From a virus, in the IMG/VR virus record IMGVR_UViG_3300009414_000002, positions 1 to 63,265 of that record: a stretch of DNA of 63,265 bases. One strand, 5' to 3'. The first letter of the stretch is position 1, and each line of letters opens with the position of its first letter. The notes under the pieces were generated by a model. The model was not told the origin of the DNA, did not search any database, and saw only the letters and a list, made by a program, of their open reading frames with translations. The position numbers and the translations under genes are program-made. Shown piece by piece: positions 53,597 to 60,545 of the stretch.

Positions 53597-53748
53597 TTTC
53601 CATTCACCTCCGGTTGTGCCCGCGAAGGGCGTTCATTTACATGAGCAGCGTTTCAAATTGACCGTTGCTCGCATTGTTCGTTGTTTTGCGTCGAATGGTA
53701 TTCGGTTGAACGCGAAATCGCGAGCAACGCAAAATGCTTGTGCCGGTT

Positions 53749-54162
53749 TTAGTCATCATCGGTTGTTTGTTGTTGCGCTTCCGTTGCGATGGCTGCGTAC
53801 ACGTTGATGAGGTCTTTCGTTGCGAATGCGAAAGCGAATATCGCGGCCCAGAATGATTGCAACAAAATGCCGCAACCAACTGCGAACGCGAGTGGAATTA
53901 ACAACGGTGTCAACAGCGGCCAATTGACGAAATACCGCGGTGCTGTGACGTATTGCGTCTCCGTTGGTTCGTTGGACTCACCGGAAAAACATTCCCGAAG
54001 CAAACTGGTTGCCCGTTCATTGCCATCTGACGCCAACGCCCGAAGCACCATGAATTGGGCTTCTGTCGGGTATTTGCCCTCGGAAATTCTTCGTTCCGCA
54101 TAGGCAACGACACCGGACAACTGCTTCGGCACTCGTTGCGAATGTTTCTTTCTTTTACCCAT
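53749..54162 (-). CDS. Membrane protein with two C-terminal helices
   Basis: 137 aa. The N-terminal half is basic and helical (GKRKKHSQRVPKQLSGV). Two hydrophobic helices follow (WPLLTPLLIPLAFAVGCGIL; FWAAIFAFAFATKDLINVYA). It may modify the host envelope or block superinfection, but no family was recognised. GGTGG precedes the start at 54162. Confidence 0.55.
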   Translation of the reverse strand: MGKRKKHSQRVPKQLSGVVAYAERRISEGKYPTEAQFMVLRALASDGNERATSLLRECFSGESNEPTETQYVTAPRYFVNWPLLTPLLIPLAFAVGCGILLQSFWAAIFAFAFATKDLINVYAAIATEAQQQTTDDD

Positions 54163-54266
54163 TGTAAACCACCTTTGGCGTGCTCCGCATTTGTCGGCAC
54201 GTTGCCCGTCCATTGTAAAAAACGGACAAACGCCGTGCTCGGCAAATGCGTTGCAGCCATTCCGTA

Positions 54267-54428
54267 TCAATCCCCCGTTTTTCGGTCCAAATCGCCGCGT
54301 GGAGTGTTGTCCACGGTGACGAGCTTGGACACCCAGAATTTATCGCAAACGGAACACGAGCACTTGTACACATGGCGCTCGCTAACGTTACGCGGACTCA
54401 AAACAATCGGACGATGAATGCACTGCAC
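54267..54428 (-). CDS. Short Cys-rich protein (53 aa)
   Basis: A GTG start follows GAGGGAGACATATT (good spacing). The product has YKCSCSVCDKFWVSKLVTVD, a zinc-knuckle-like motif, and a charged end. It overlaps the gene upstream by 31 bases. Residue content and the ribosome site support a real small gene. Confidence 0.55.
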   Translation of the reverse strand: MQCIHRPIVLSPRNVSERHVYKCSCSVCDKFWVSKLVTVDNTPRGDLDRKTGD

Positions 54429-54634
54429 AATATGTCTCCCTCATGGATGCCCGATGGCAGCCAATGCAATGGAATGTCGACTTGCCGCTCCCCGTCCAAT
54501 ACAACCGCCCAGTCGCCCTCGATCCGGTCAACGTGGTTGTGCTGATGGGCGGGAACATCACTATGATGCCCCGGTGGGACGTAGTGCGGTATTGTGTTTC
54601 CCAAAAGCGCCGCCAACAAAATAAGCGTGTTCAT
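54398..54634 (-). CDS. DUF3006-like small exported protein
   Basis: 78 aa. A short hydrophobic N-terminus (MNTLILLAALLGNTI) is likely a signal or anchor. It is followed by a His-rich linker and VDRIEGDWAVVLDGERQVD with LPSGIHEGD, the DUF3006 pattern. The function of that family is unknown. ATGA overlap with the upstream gene. Confidence 0.65.
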   Translation of the reverse strand: MNTLILLAALLGNTIPHYVPPGHHSDVPAHQHNHVDRIEGDWAVVLDGERQVDIPLHWLPSGIHEGDILCSAFIVRLF

Positions 54635-54801
54635 GCCGTCACCTCTTGGAACTGACGGTTGAAACGCTCCTTCAATTGCTGAACACTCGGCTCGAGTTCC
54701 GCTTCCGTTTTGGATGCTTCACGGATCTCTCGTGCCTCTTTGGTTTCGATTGGCTTGCCATCGCGCTTGATGACCACGCCTCGTCGTCGGATAACTGTCA
54801 T
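54631..54801 (-). CDS. Small charged protein (56 aa)
   Basis: MTVIRRRGVVIKRDGKPIET followed by a Glu-rich helix. AGGAGG precedes the start at 54801. Short but well placed, coupled by ATGA to the DUF3006-like gene. No family known. Confidence 0.55.
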   Translation of the reverse strand: MTVIRRRGVVIKRDGKPIETKEAREIREASKTEAELEPSVQQLKERFNRQFQEVTA

Positions 54802-54815
54802 TGCAAAAACCTCCT

Positions 54816-54867
54816 GCCGGTTCCCAAAAACCGGCTCAATTTGTCGAACCCGACCCCCTTGTGGGGG
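54816..54867 (-). promoter_or_regulatory. Two hairpins before a ribosome site
   Basis: GCCGGTT/AACCGGC (54816-54835) lies directly next to the AGGAGG of the 56-aa gene; CCCCC-ttgt-GGGGG (54854-54867) lies beyond it. They could control translation or stabilise the processed RNA end. Confidence 0.35.
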
Positions 54868-54892
54868 CCGACGCATTGGGCCTAATCGACAA

Positions 54893-55660
54893 TCACCGCG
54901 TAGCGTAATTGCAATCCGCGCATTGCATACGCTCCTCTTGACTTGCCGCGTGGGTATCAGCGGGACTTCCGCATGAACACAACGCAACCGGCTCGATACC
55001 CGCACACTTGTCGCACGCAAGCTCTTCGGGGGGAACGTCACCGCATTCGTCTGGCGTCATTTCCCGCTTGCATTCGGTGCAGCGGTACATTTGACGTTTT
55101 ACTTCCAAAACCCGTTGTCCCAAATCCCCGTCGTCCCGCAACGCGGAAGCACCGTCAAACCCATATTTGCTCGCATGGCCCGCTGTGGCAATTTCCGTGA
55201 CCAAGTTCTGCAAATAATTGAGATTGTCAATTTTCCGTGTTTTCCCGCTCGGACGAACGGGGCCACGAGTCATCGCAAATGCGAAAATCGATTCCGCTTC
55301 ATCGTCGTCGCGGGGCGAAATTGCTTGTTGGATCAAAGAAATTCTTTCCAAATCCGGTTCCGTGCGGGGCTTCACGCCGGTAAGGTGGCTGTACGGTGAC
55401 GTGACGTGCCGAACTGTAATTTTGGCAAACCATCCCATCTTGATTGGCGTGCCGTCACCGTAGGTTTTGTGTGCGATTCGTTTGAAGGTAATGTCATCAG
55501 CCGGCCAAACACATTCGCGGTCAAAGCACTGCTCGAACACGTTGTCGGGTGTGCGCTCGAAACCGTACCAATGATCGCGATTATCGCGATTTCTCCGATG
55601 GTGTGCAAACAGCGCGTACGTTTTTGCGCTGATTGTAAATTCCATTTCAATCGTCTTCAC
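54893..55660 (-). CDS. Hypothetical protein with C-terminal zinc ribbons
   Basis: 255 aa from a GTG preceded by AGGAGGTGTCCC. The N-terminus is beta/alpha with a basic HHRRNRDNRDHWYG stretch. The last 80 residues contain CTECKREMTPDECG, ACDKC, CSCG and CADC knuckles. Uncharacterised; may bind nucleic acid. Confidence 0.55.
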   Translation of the reverse strand: MKTIEMEFTISAKTYALFAHHRRNRDNRDHWYGFERTPDNVFEQCFDRECVWPADDITFKRIAHKTYGDGTPIKMGWFAKITVRHVTSPYSHLTGVKPRTEPDLERISLIQQAISPRDDDEAESIFAFAMTRGPVRPSGKTRKIDNLNYLQNLVTEIATAGHASKYGFDGASALRDDGDLGQRVLEVKRQMYRCTECKREMTPDECGDVPPEELACDKCAGIEPVALCSCGSPADTHAASQEERMQCADCNYATR

Positions 55661-55682
55661 GGGACACCTCCTGTTGTCGTTG

Positions 55683-56471
55683 TTAAAATTCGTCCTTCCG
55701 GTTTGTTTGCCAAAAATCATCTCGAACGCGAAACCCGTGCAAAGATGCTGCGGGCGTGTTGCGCTCTTCCGAATCACGAAACGAATATTGATCTTGCGGA
55801 ATACCCCATGAAGGGCTTCTCAATTCATGGAACATGGCGCGCTCTTCCGGTGTCAGATAACCGCAAAAAGGACTCTTGTACCGGAGCGGCTCTGGCGATT
55901 CCGCGTCCACACGATTCTCCCACCGCGAAAAAATGAATTCTCTCAAATCGGGGTTTGCGGCTTTGTTGGCCCGGTCGATGATTTTTTTCATCGCGGGGTC
56001 GGTGGTTGTCTTTAGCGGGGGTGTGTTCGGGGTGAGCGCTGCTTGCAACGTGTACATCATCCAATCTTGGATGTCCGTTATCGCGTCAGCCCATCCGTTC
56101 GGGGATGGATACACGGCTATATGCCGCGCAAATTCGCCACCCTGTTGCGTCACGTACCATTTGGTGGACTTCAAATACAGCATATCCCGGGGTTTGGGCT
56201 CGTCGAATCCCCACACCACGAATTTGCTGATACCGCCGTCCAAACTGAAGTCCGGACCAAACGACCACACACGGAAGCACAACCGATTGGTGTGAACGAG
56301 CCGCTCGGTGCCGTCCACATCGACCGGCTCGATTGCTTCGACCCACGTTCCCAATTCAGTGTTGTAATGATTGATGTCCCAATGGTCTTCTGAAACAACG
56401 GTCCCCGAAGGGGCGTTGCGTCGGAACCGCGAGCACGGAACCGGTAATCGCGAATAAGCTTGCGTTTTCAT
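55683..56471 (-). CDS. Hypothetical protein, paralogue of 56498
   Basis: 262 aa. It shares with the neighbouring upstream gene a segment order: LCFRVWSFGPDFSLDGG, a helical DAITDIQDWMMYTLQAAL, and a C-terminal helical part. This suggests tandem duplication. GGAG precedes the ATG at 56471. Function unknown. Confidence 0.55.
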   Translation of the reverse strand: MKTQAYSRLPVPCSRFRRNAPSGTVVSEDHWDINHYNTELGTWVEAIEPVDVDGTERLVHTNRLCFRVWSFGPDFSLDGGISKFVVWGFDEPKPRDMLYLKSTKWYVTQQGGEFARHIAVYPSPNGWADAITDIQDWMMYTLQAALTPNTPPLKTTTDPAMKKIIDRANKAANPDLREFIFSRWENRVDAESPEPLRYKSPFCGYLTPEERAMFHELRSPSWGIPQDQYSFRDSEERNTPAASLHGFRVRDDFWQTNRKDEF

Positions 56472-56497
56472 TGCTGACTCCATTTTGTCGAATCGTT

Positions 56498-57079
56498 TCA
56501 CTTGGACCATTGTGTGTTTTTGAAAATTTCCGACATCGCACGCTCTATCGGTGCGTCGTCGCGGCCCTCTTCGCACAATTCCATCCCCCATCGCTCTTGG
56601 TAAAATCCAGCGTCCGCGAGCAGCTCTTCGGTCATGTTGCGTTCGACGTACTGTTTGAATGTCAGCGGCCCGTTGGCCGACCCGTAGATAGCCGCGTGCA
56701 ATGCCCCGTATATCCAATGCTGGATTTCCAACATCGCATCGTCCAAGTCCGAATAACGCGCCACATGGACCGGCTCACAACGACCCGACTCGTCGGGTGG
56801 GAAGTTCGTTTGATCGGTGACGACCCACGCTTCTCCATCGTTCCAAACGGCCATAACGCTGAACCCACCGTCCACGGAAGCACCCGGTGTGTTGGTGTCG
56901 GTAATGACTCGCGTCGAAAACCGAAACACTTCGATGGGCGCGTCATTGGTTTCTGGTCCACGGATTGTCTCTGTGGACCAATAGCCAATTTTTGTGCGCC
57001 ATATCTCTTGCGTCCGGTCGTGGTCTGCGAAATTTTCGGTGTTGGCGAACTTCGTGTGAAATTGCTGGATTTCGTACAT
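56498..57079 (-). CDS. Hypothetical protein, paralogue of 55683
   Basis: 193 aa with an AAAGGAG ribosome site. VFRFSTRVI ... GASVDGGFSVMAVW and DDAMLEIQHWIYGALHAAI align with the corresponding segments of the next gene. Probably a duplicated accessory gene of unknown role. Confidence 0.55.
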   Translation of the reverse strand: MYEIQQFHTKFANTENFADHDRTQEIWRTKIGYWSTETIRGPETNDAPIEVFRFSTRVITDTNTPGASVDGGFSVMAVWNDGEAWVVTDQTNFPPDESGRCEPVHVARYSDLDDAMLEIQHWIYGALHAAIYGSANGPLTFKQYVERNMTEELLADAGFYQERWGMELCEEGRDDAPIERAMSEIFKNTQWSK

Positions 57080-57148
57080 TGTGAAACTCCTTTGGATGCG
57101 GCCCGATTCAAAAACTGGGGAACCAACGTGGTGTGCCCCATGTCAACA

Positions 57149-57177
57149 ATAATACCATATCCACGCAGTACTATCCA
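57149..57177 (-). promoter_or_regulatory. Candidate leftward promoter, extended -10
   Basis: On the minus strand TGGATA is followed, 17 bases later, by TATTAT with a TG motif one base before it (TGgTATTAT). It would start transcription about 70 bases upstream of the 56498 gene. Confidence 0.35.
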
Positions 57178-57283
57178 CATAAATGTGAACGGGTGGTAGA
57201 TATATGGAACGGGCAATCTGTTCGATTATGAAAACCCATTCCCCCCCATGCTGTGGACCCACCGTGACTGGATACCCACTGAT

Positions 57284-57318
57284 ACTGGGCACCCTTGGTT
57301 TTTGAAGGGTCCGGGTTT
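57284..57318 (+). terminator. Possible terminator hairpin
   Basis: ACCCTT-ggtttttg-AAGGGT followed by CCGGGTTTTT in the rightward direction, just past the end of the 57319 gene. The T-tract is short, and the direction is opposite to the nearby genes. Confidence 0.3.
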
Positions 57319-57624
57319 TTACAAAACGGCTGCTGCTCGGACCGCGAGCGTGACCCACGACAACAACAACTCGTCACTGTTGATCCGCGCCGCATGAAGC
57401 GTTCGTGCCACGCTCTTCAAAATCGTGGCCTCCTTGGACCAACCACCACGGGCAAGCGCAATTTCGGATGCAAACGCTTGCTTCTCCGCGTTGAGATAAT
57501 CACCGGGACGACGCGCAAGCGCATAACGCAACGACATCGCATAGCCGTCATGGCCGACGTGAAACAACGCTTTGGTACCTGCCATCAAAGCAAGCTGGCA
57601 CAACTGGTCTCTGTTCTCTAACAT
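57319..57624 (-). CDS. Hypothetical helical protein, leftmost accessory gene
   Basis: 101 aa, Ala/Leu-rich and helical, no known motif. Start ATG at 57624 follows AAGAAGGAG. It lies at the head of the leftward accessory block. Upstream is an AT-rich stretch (TATATATATAA on the minus strand) that could contain its promoter. Confidence 0.5.
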   Translation of the reverse strand: MLENRDQLCQLALMAGTKALFHVGHDGYAMSLRYALARRPGDYLNAEKQAFASEIALARGGWSKEATILKSVARTLHAARINSDELLLSWVTLAVRAAAVL

Positions 57625-57748
57625 CGCGAACTCCTTCTTGTTTTCTGGGGCAGGCTCGAAATCGAGCCTACTACCTACTTATATATATAAACACTGTCGC
57701 TGGACTGTGCTCACGCGAGATTTCCGTGAAGAAATCCGAAAATCGGAC

Positions 57749-57764
57749 TGGCACGACGCTTGCA
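57749..57764 (+). promoter_or_regulatory. Sigma-54 promoter candidate 1, perfect GG-N10-GC
   Basis: TGGCACGACGCTTGCA. The -24 GG (57750-57751) and -12 GC (57762-57763) are exactly ten bases apart and the flanks match the consensus. It points right; the start would be near 57775, just where the 36-bp repeats begin. Confidence 0.7.
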
Positions 57765-57776
57765 TGTCGGACATCC

Positions 57777-57848
57777 GTTCACCGGTGATCAAATGTTCAC
57801 CACTGAACAACTGTTCACCGGTGATCAAATGTTCAACACTGAACAACC
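57777..57848. repeat. Two tandem 36-bp repeats with internal dyads
   Basis: Unit GTTCACCGGTGATC followed by AAATGTTCA(C/A)CACTGAACAAC. Each unit contains the palindrome TCACCGGTGA and the inverted repeat TGTTCA-nnnn-TGAACA. The copies start at 57777 and 57813 and differ at two positions. They look like regulator-binding sites or a folded RNA leader. Confidence 0.7.
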
Positions 57849-57872
57849 GTTCCGTGCTAATTATTTTCGCAT

Positions 57873-57908
57873 TTGGCACAATTCTTGAACCATGCAATCC
57901 CCATGCCA
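57873..57908 (+). promoter_or_regulatory. Sigma-54-like site 2 and conserved downstream element
   Basis: TTGGCACAATTCTTGAA has GG-N10-GA in place of GC. The following 24 bases (57885-57908) match 59267-59290 at 21 of 24 positions, so the whole block is duplicated in the other control segment. Confidence 0.45.
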
Positions 57909-58210
57909 TAACTCGGTTTCGAAAAATGGCGTAAGTGTCCGATCCCGGCGATTGTCATCGAGACAATCGCACGGGGCCGGAACGTGAAAAACCCCGGGGT
58001 GTCAACCCCGGGGTGTTGTGGTTTACACAAATGCGGAAATTGCGATAACCGCACAAATCGAAATTGCGTATATGGTCAATGCCATTGTTTTACCCGTTGT
58101 TCATTGTTGTTGCCGGTGCCGGATCCGGGCAACCCCGGAAACCCACGGTTATTACCCGTGGCGATTATCCCGGGGTGTGAACCCCGGGACAATCCGCACA
58201 ATCCCGACCG

Positions 58211-58726
58211 TTATGATTTCCGGCCCACGTTACGCGTGCATGAAACCATTCGAACCGTTGCGTGCAACGTGCCGGATTTTTTGTCGCCGGTACGTTCAAT
58301 CGCGTACGTGCGATCGGCCGTGTCGGACGCGGTCAAAACCCGTGCCGTGACGGCAAATTCGCGGATAACGGAATCGATCATGGATACGATTTTATCGATG
58401 TCCAAATCCCGCGCATCATATCCGGCGTTGGCCATTGCCGTCGTCGCATAATCCACGTTCACACCGTTTTCGCCGAACGCCAACGTTGTGATAATTTCCC
58501 GTTTGCCCGGTCGCGCCATTCGCGCCGCACGTTCCGCGGCACGTTGGGATTTCAATGCAATCCCGGTTGCGGCCGCCAATGGTGCCAACGCGGCACGTAA
58601 CACGTCCAATTGTTCGCCCGTCATATCACCGATCGTTGCGGGATCCAACGTGGACAAATCCACGGGGGCCGCGGTATCGGTCGTTTCAACAACGGGGGAA
58701 TTTTTGCGGTTTTTCGTTTTTGACAT
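58211..58726 (-). CDS. Hypothetical Ala-rich protein
   Basis: 171 aa, helical, with Lys-rich N-terminus. Segments LDVLRAALAPLAAATGIALK and DIDKIVSMIDSVIREFA. GGAACA precedes the start at 58726. It lies inside the GC-rich palindromic region and uses more CG-ending codons than the arms, suggesting separate origin. No family was recognised. Confidence 0.55.
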   Translation of the reverse strand: MSKTKNRKNSPVVETTDTAAPVDLSTLDPATIGDMTGEQLDVLRAALAPLAAATGIALKSQRAAERAARMARPGKREIITTLAFGENGVNVDYATTAMANAGYDARDLDIDKIVSMIDSVIREFAVTARVLTASDTADRTYAIERTGDKKSGTLHATVRMVSCTRNVGRKS

Positions 58727-59040
58727 TGTTCCAAATCCAATCCCGGTTGCCCGGGCGTTATCGTTTCATCCCGTCCCCGGGAATCATCGGGCCGTTTCAA
58801 TCCCGGGAAATTCCCGGGGTTGTGGAACCGGCGACGATTGGAACAACGGATATTGTTTCCAACCCCCGGATAACCGGTGATTGGGTCCATATTGTCAATG
58901 TCCGGCCGGGGGCCGTCCCCCGTCGATACGGGGGCATGTGTTAAACGTACACGATTGAACCATTATTCACAACGTTATTGTACCTCTATGATATCATTGG
59001 CGTTTTTTGGTGCCGTTGTTCGTGTTTGTGTTAACGGTCC

Positions 59041-59071
59041 GCAACCCCGCGTTATCGTTGGGGTTTTTTTT
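59041..59071 (+). terminator. Rightward terminator (hairpin plus T8)
   Basis: AACCCC pairs with GGGGTT around GCGTTATCGTT, followed by a run of T (59064-59071). It would stop rightward transcripts from the 57.7-57.9 kb promoters before the terminase operon. Confidence 0.5.
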
Positions 59072-59135
59072 CGAAACCGCGGCCCGTAACGGGTCCGGGG
59101 ACACCGGCACCGGTCGCACCGTAACCACAAACGGC

Positions 59136-59166
59136 GCAACCCCGTGTTATCGTTGGGGAAAAAAAA
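59136..59166. repeat. Second copy of the 23-base hairpin, followed by A8
   Basis: GCAACCCCGTGTTATCGTTG plus GGG; it differs from 59041-59063 at one base. It is followed by eight A instead of eight T, so it is not a rightward terminator. Confidence 0.6.
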
Positions 59167-59210
59167 CGACATCGGCCGAAAATAAACCGAATACGGTACC
59201 GATACGGTAT

Positions 59211-59226
59211 TGGCACGGCATTTGCA
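59211..59226 (+). promoter_or_regulatory. Sigma-54 promoter candidate 3, perfect GG-N10-GC
   Basis: TGGCACGGCATTTGCA, with GG at 59212-59213 and GC at 59224-59225. Directly upstream are two ATACGGTA repeats (59191-59198 and 59202-59209). The GTCGAAC after it resembles the GTCGGAC after site 1. It points toward the terminase genes. Confidence 0.7.
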
Positions 59227-59255
59227 CGTCGAACGGGGGCCGTTTCGCCCGTATA

Positions 59256-59290
59256 TGGCATGCCAATTGAACAATGCAATCACTATGCCA
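59256..59290 (+). promoter_or_regulatory. Sigma-54-like site 4 with conserved downstream element
   Basis: TGGCATGCCAATTGAAC, a GG-N10-GA form like site 2, followed by AATGCAATCACTATGCCA, which corresponds to 57891-57908. Confidence 0.4.
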
Positions 59291-59711
59291 ACGCGTACGT
59301 TTATCTCTTGGTTTGGTTACGCCGGATCCTCTGATTGTACCAGTCGGTACGGTCGGCCGATCGGGTCGGGGTTCGCCGGTTGACGGTGCGAACGGGACTC
59401 GCGATCGGTCGGCCCCGGATGGTAACGCGGGATCGCACCACATCTCCCGCTCGGTTCGGTTGTGACCACCTCCCATCTGGGGCCGCTCGGTCTCCGGTCT
59501 CCGCGCTCTGTCTGGTCCGGTCTGTAATCGAAAATAATTCGGCGCACCATATCGGGGGGCCTGTGGTTTGATCGCGTGCCCCCGGTCTGGGGTGTTCACG
59601 CTCCCGCTCTGACCGTGCCCACGGCTCTGAATGCCGACCTCTGCCCGGGGCAATCCGCGGCCGGTCTGATCCCGCAACGGCCCGCATACACTGTGACCGG
59701 ATCGCATTTTT

Positions 59712-59785
59712 TGGCACGATTCTTTCCGGGTTACACCACACCGAAATTACTTTCGGAATTCGGTGAAACTTGCACGGAACTTGCA
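59712..59785 (+). promoter_or_regulatory. Two further sigma-54-like sites before terminase
   Basis: TTGGCACGATTCTTTCC (59711-59727) resembles site 2 but lacks the -12 GC. CTTGCACGGAACTTGCA (59769-59785) has the -12 TTGCA and one mismatch in -24 (TG for GG). Both point right, 100-175 bases before the small terminase gene. Confidence 0.4.
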
Positions 59786-59850
59786 TGATGCGCTCCTGGG
59801 TACCCACAAATTGCTAGCACGCTACAGCAGGGTGTAAGGCTACCAGTTCT

Positions 59851-59880
59851 TGACAGCAACATTACCGCGTTGCAGGATTG
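59851..59880 (+). promoter_or_regulatory. TTGACA box before the small terminase gene
   Basis: TTGACA at 59851-59856 lies 30 bases before the ATG. No good -10 is found 17-18 bases downstream (CAGGAT or AGGATT), and the AGGA there is the ribosome site, so it is a doubtful promoter. Confidence 0.25.
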
Positions 59881-59885
59881 GCGTC

Positions 59886-60545
59886 ATGGCAGAAGAAACC
59901 CCACGGCACCGACGCGCATTCGACTTATACACGAAGCTCCGCAGCACCCGTAAGGTTGCGCCGGTAATCGGTGTGCATGAGGTTACCGTTCGTCAGTGGT
60001 CGCGTATGTTCGGTTGGCAAGAGCGTTTACGTGAGCACGACTCCCAGCTATCGAAATCTGCCGAAGCCGCCAAACGGCAAAAGGCCGAGGCCAAGGCACC
60101 CAAGACCGAAAGCACCCCTGCAATCGGCCCTTCCATTGGAGAATCCGCACCAGCACCCCCACCCCCCCAAAAGACTGGTGACGGGAACACCTCTCCAACA
60201 GACTTGCGGGTAGTAGAAGGATTGCTGGCTCGCTCAGTTCGCGATCTGGCTACCCGCAAGTCTCCTTCCATTAAGGCATCGTGTCCCAAGTGTTCAGCAC
60301 GTTTTGATGCAAAAGTCCCGTGGACGGTTGCCGATACGAAGACGAATGTTGGAGATGTGGAACGGTTGATGCGTTTGAAATGGCAATTGGAAGGGGGTGG
60401 ACCGGGTTCTGGGGGTGAAGATGCGGAATACCGGGACGAACGTTCGACAACCGAAGTTGCTCGGTCTCTAGTCAACCACCTCGAACGTCTTGGTGGGTTG
60501 AATCACATGATCGGACTGTACTTGGATGCCCAACCCGATGACTGA
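59886..60545 (+). CDS. Small terminase subunit
   Basis: 219 aa. The N-terminal helix-turn-helix (KVAPVIGVHEVTVRQWSRMF) is as in small terminases that recognise packaging sites. A Pro-rich linker and a zinc-knuckle-like CPKCSARF follow, and the C-terminus is helical. It lies eight bases into the large terminase gene. AGGA seven bases before the ATG at 59886 sets the start. Confidence 0.72.
   Translation: MAEETPRHRRAFDLYTKLRSTRKVAPVIGVHEVTVRQWSRMFGWQERLREHDSQLSKSAEAAKRQKAEAKAPKTESTPAIGPSIGESAPAPPPPQKTGDGNTSPTDLRVVEGLLARSVRDLATRKSPSIKASCPKCSARFDAKVPWTVADTKTNVGDVERLMRLKWQLEGGGPGSGGEDAEYRDERSTTEVARSLVNHLERLGGLNHMIGLYLDAQPDD

Larger units (their letters stand above)
57625..58210. other. Noncoding segment with sigma-54 sites and operator repeats
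   Basis: 586 bases without a gene. In order: an inverted repeat GGCTCGA-AA-TCGAGCC, a TATA-rich stretch, sigma-54-like sites, two 36-bp direct repeats and GC-rich hairpins (CCCCGGGG twice; CCCGGGGT-gtga-ACCCCGGG; CCACGG/CCGTGG). Several are listed separately. Confidence 0.5.
58727..59885. other. 1.2-kb GC-rich palindromic control region
   Basis: No convincing gene on either strand. Contains perfect hairpins (for example CCCGGGAA-A-TTCCCGGG near 58813; CCCCGT-cgat-ACGGGG near 58919), two copies of a 23-base hairpin with T8 or A8, further sigma-54-like sites, and degenerate CGGTC/CGGTCT repeats from 59330 to 59670. It precedes the terminase operon and may include promoters, origin or packaging signals. 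Confidence 0.5.

Noticed and set aside
53637-53756. 39-residue basic reading frame between 53354 and 53749 genes
   Set aside because: Start overlaps a stop, but there is no Shine-Dalgarno and the composition is unremarkable; left out as unproven.
57777-57848. CRISPR-like array
   Set aside because: Only two adjacent repeats with no spacers and no cas genes.
59147-59807. Several long open frames on the minus strand in the control region
   Set aside because: They overlap each other in different frames, have Arg/Pro/Gly-rich shadows typical of GC-rich DNA, and no ribosome sites.
59851-59880. Strong sigma-70 promoter for terminase
   Set aside because: TTGACA is good but no -10 exists at the right distance; listed only at low confidence.
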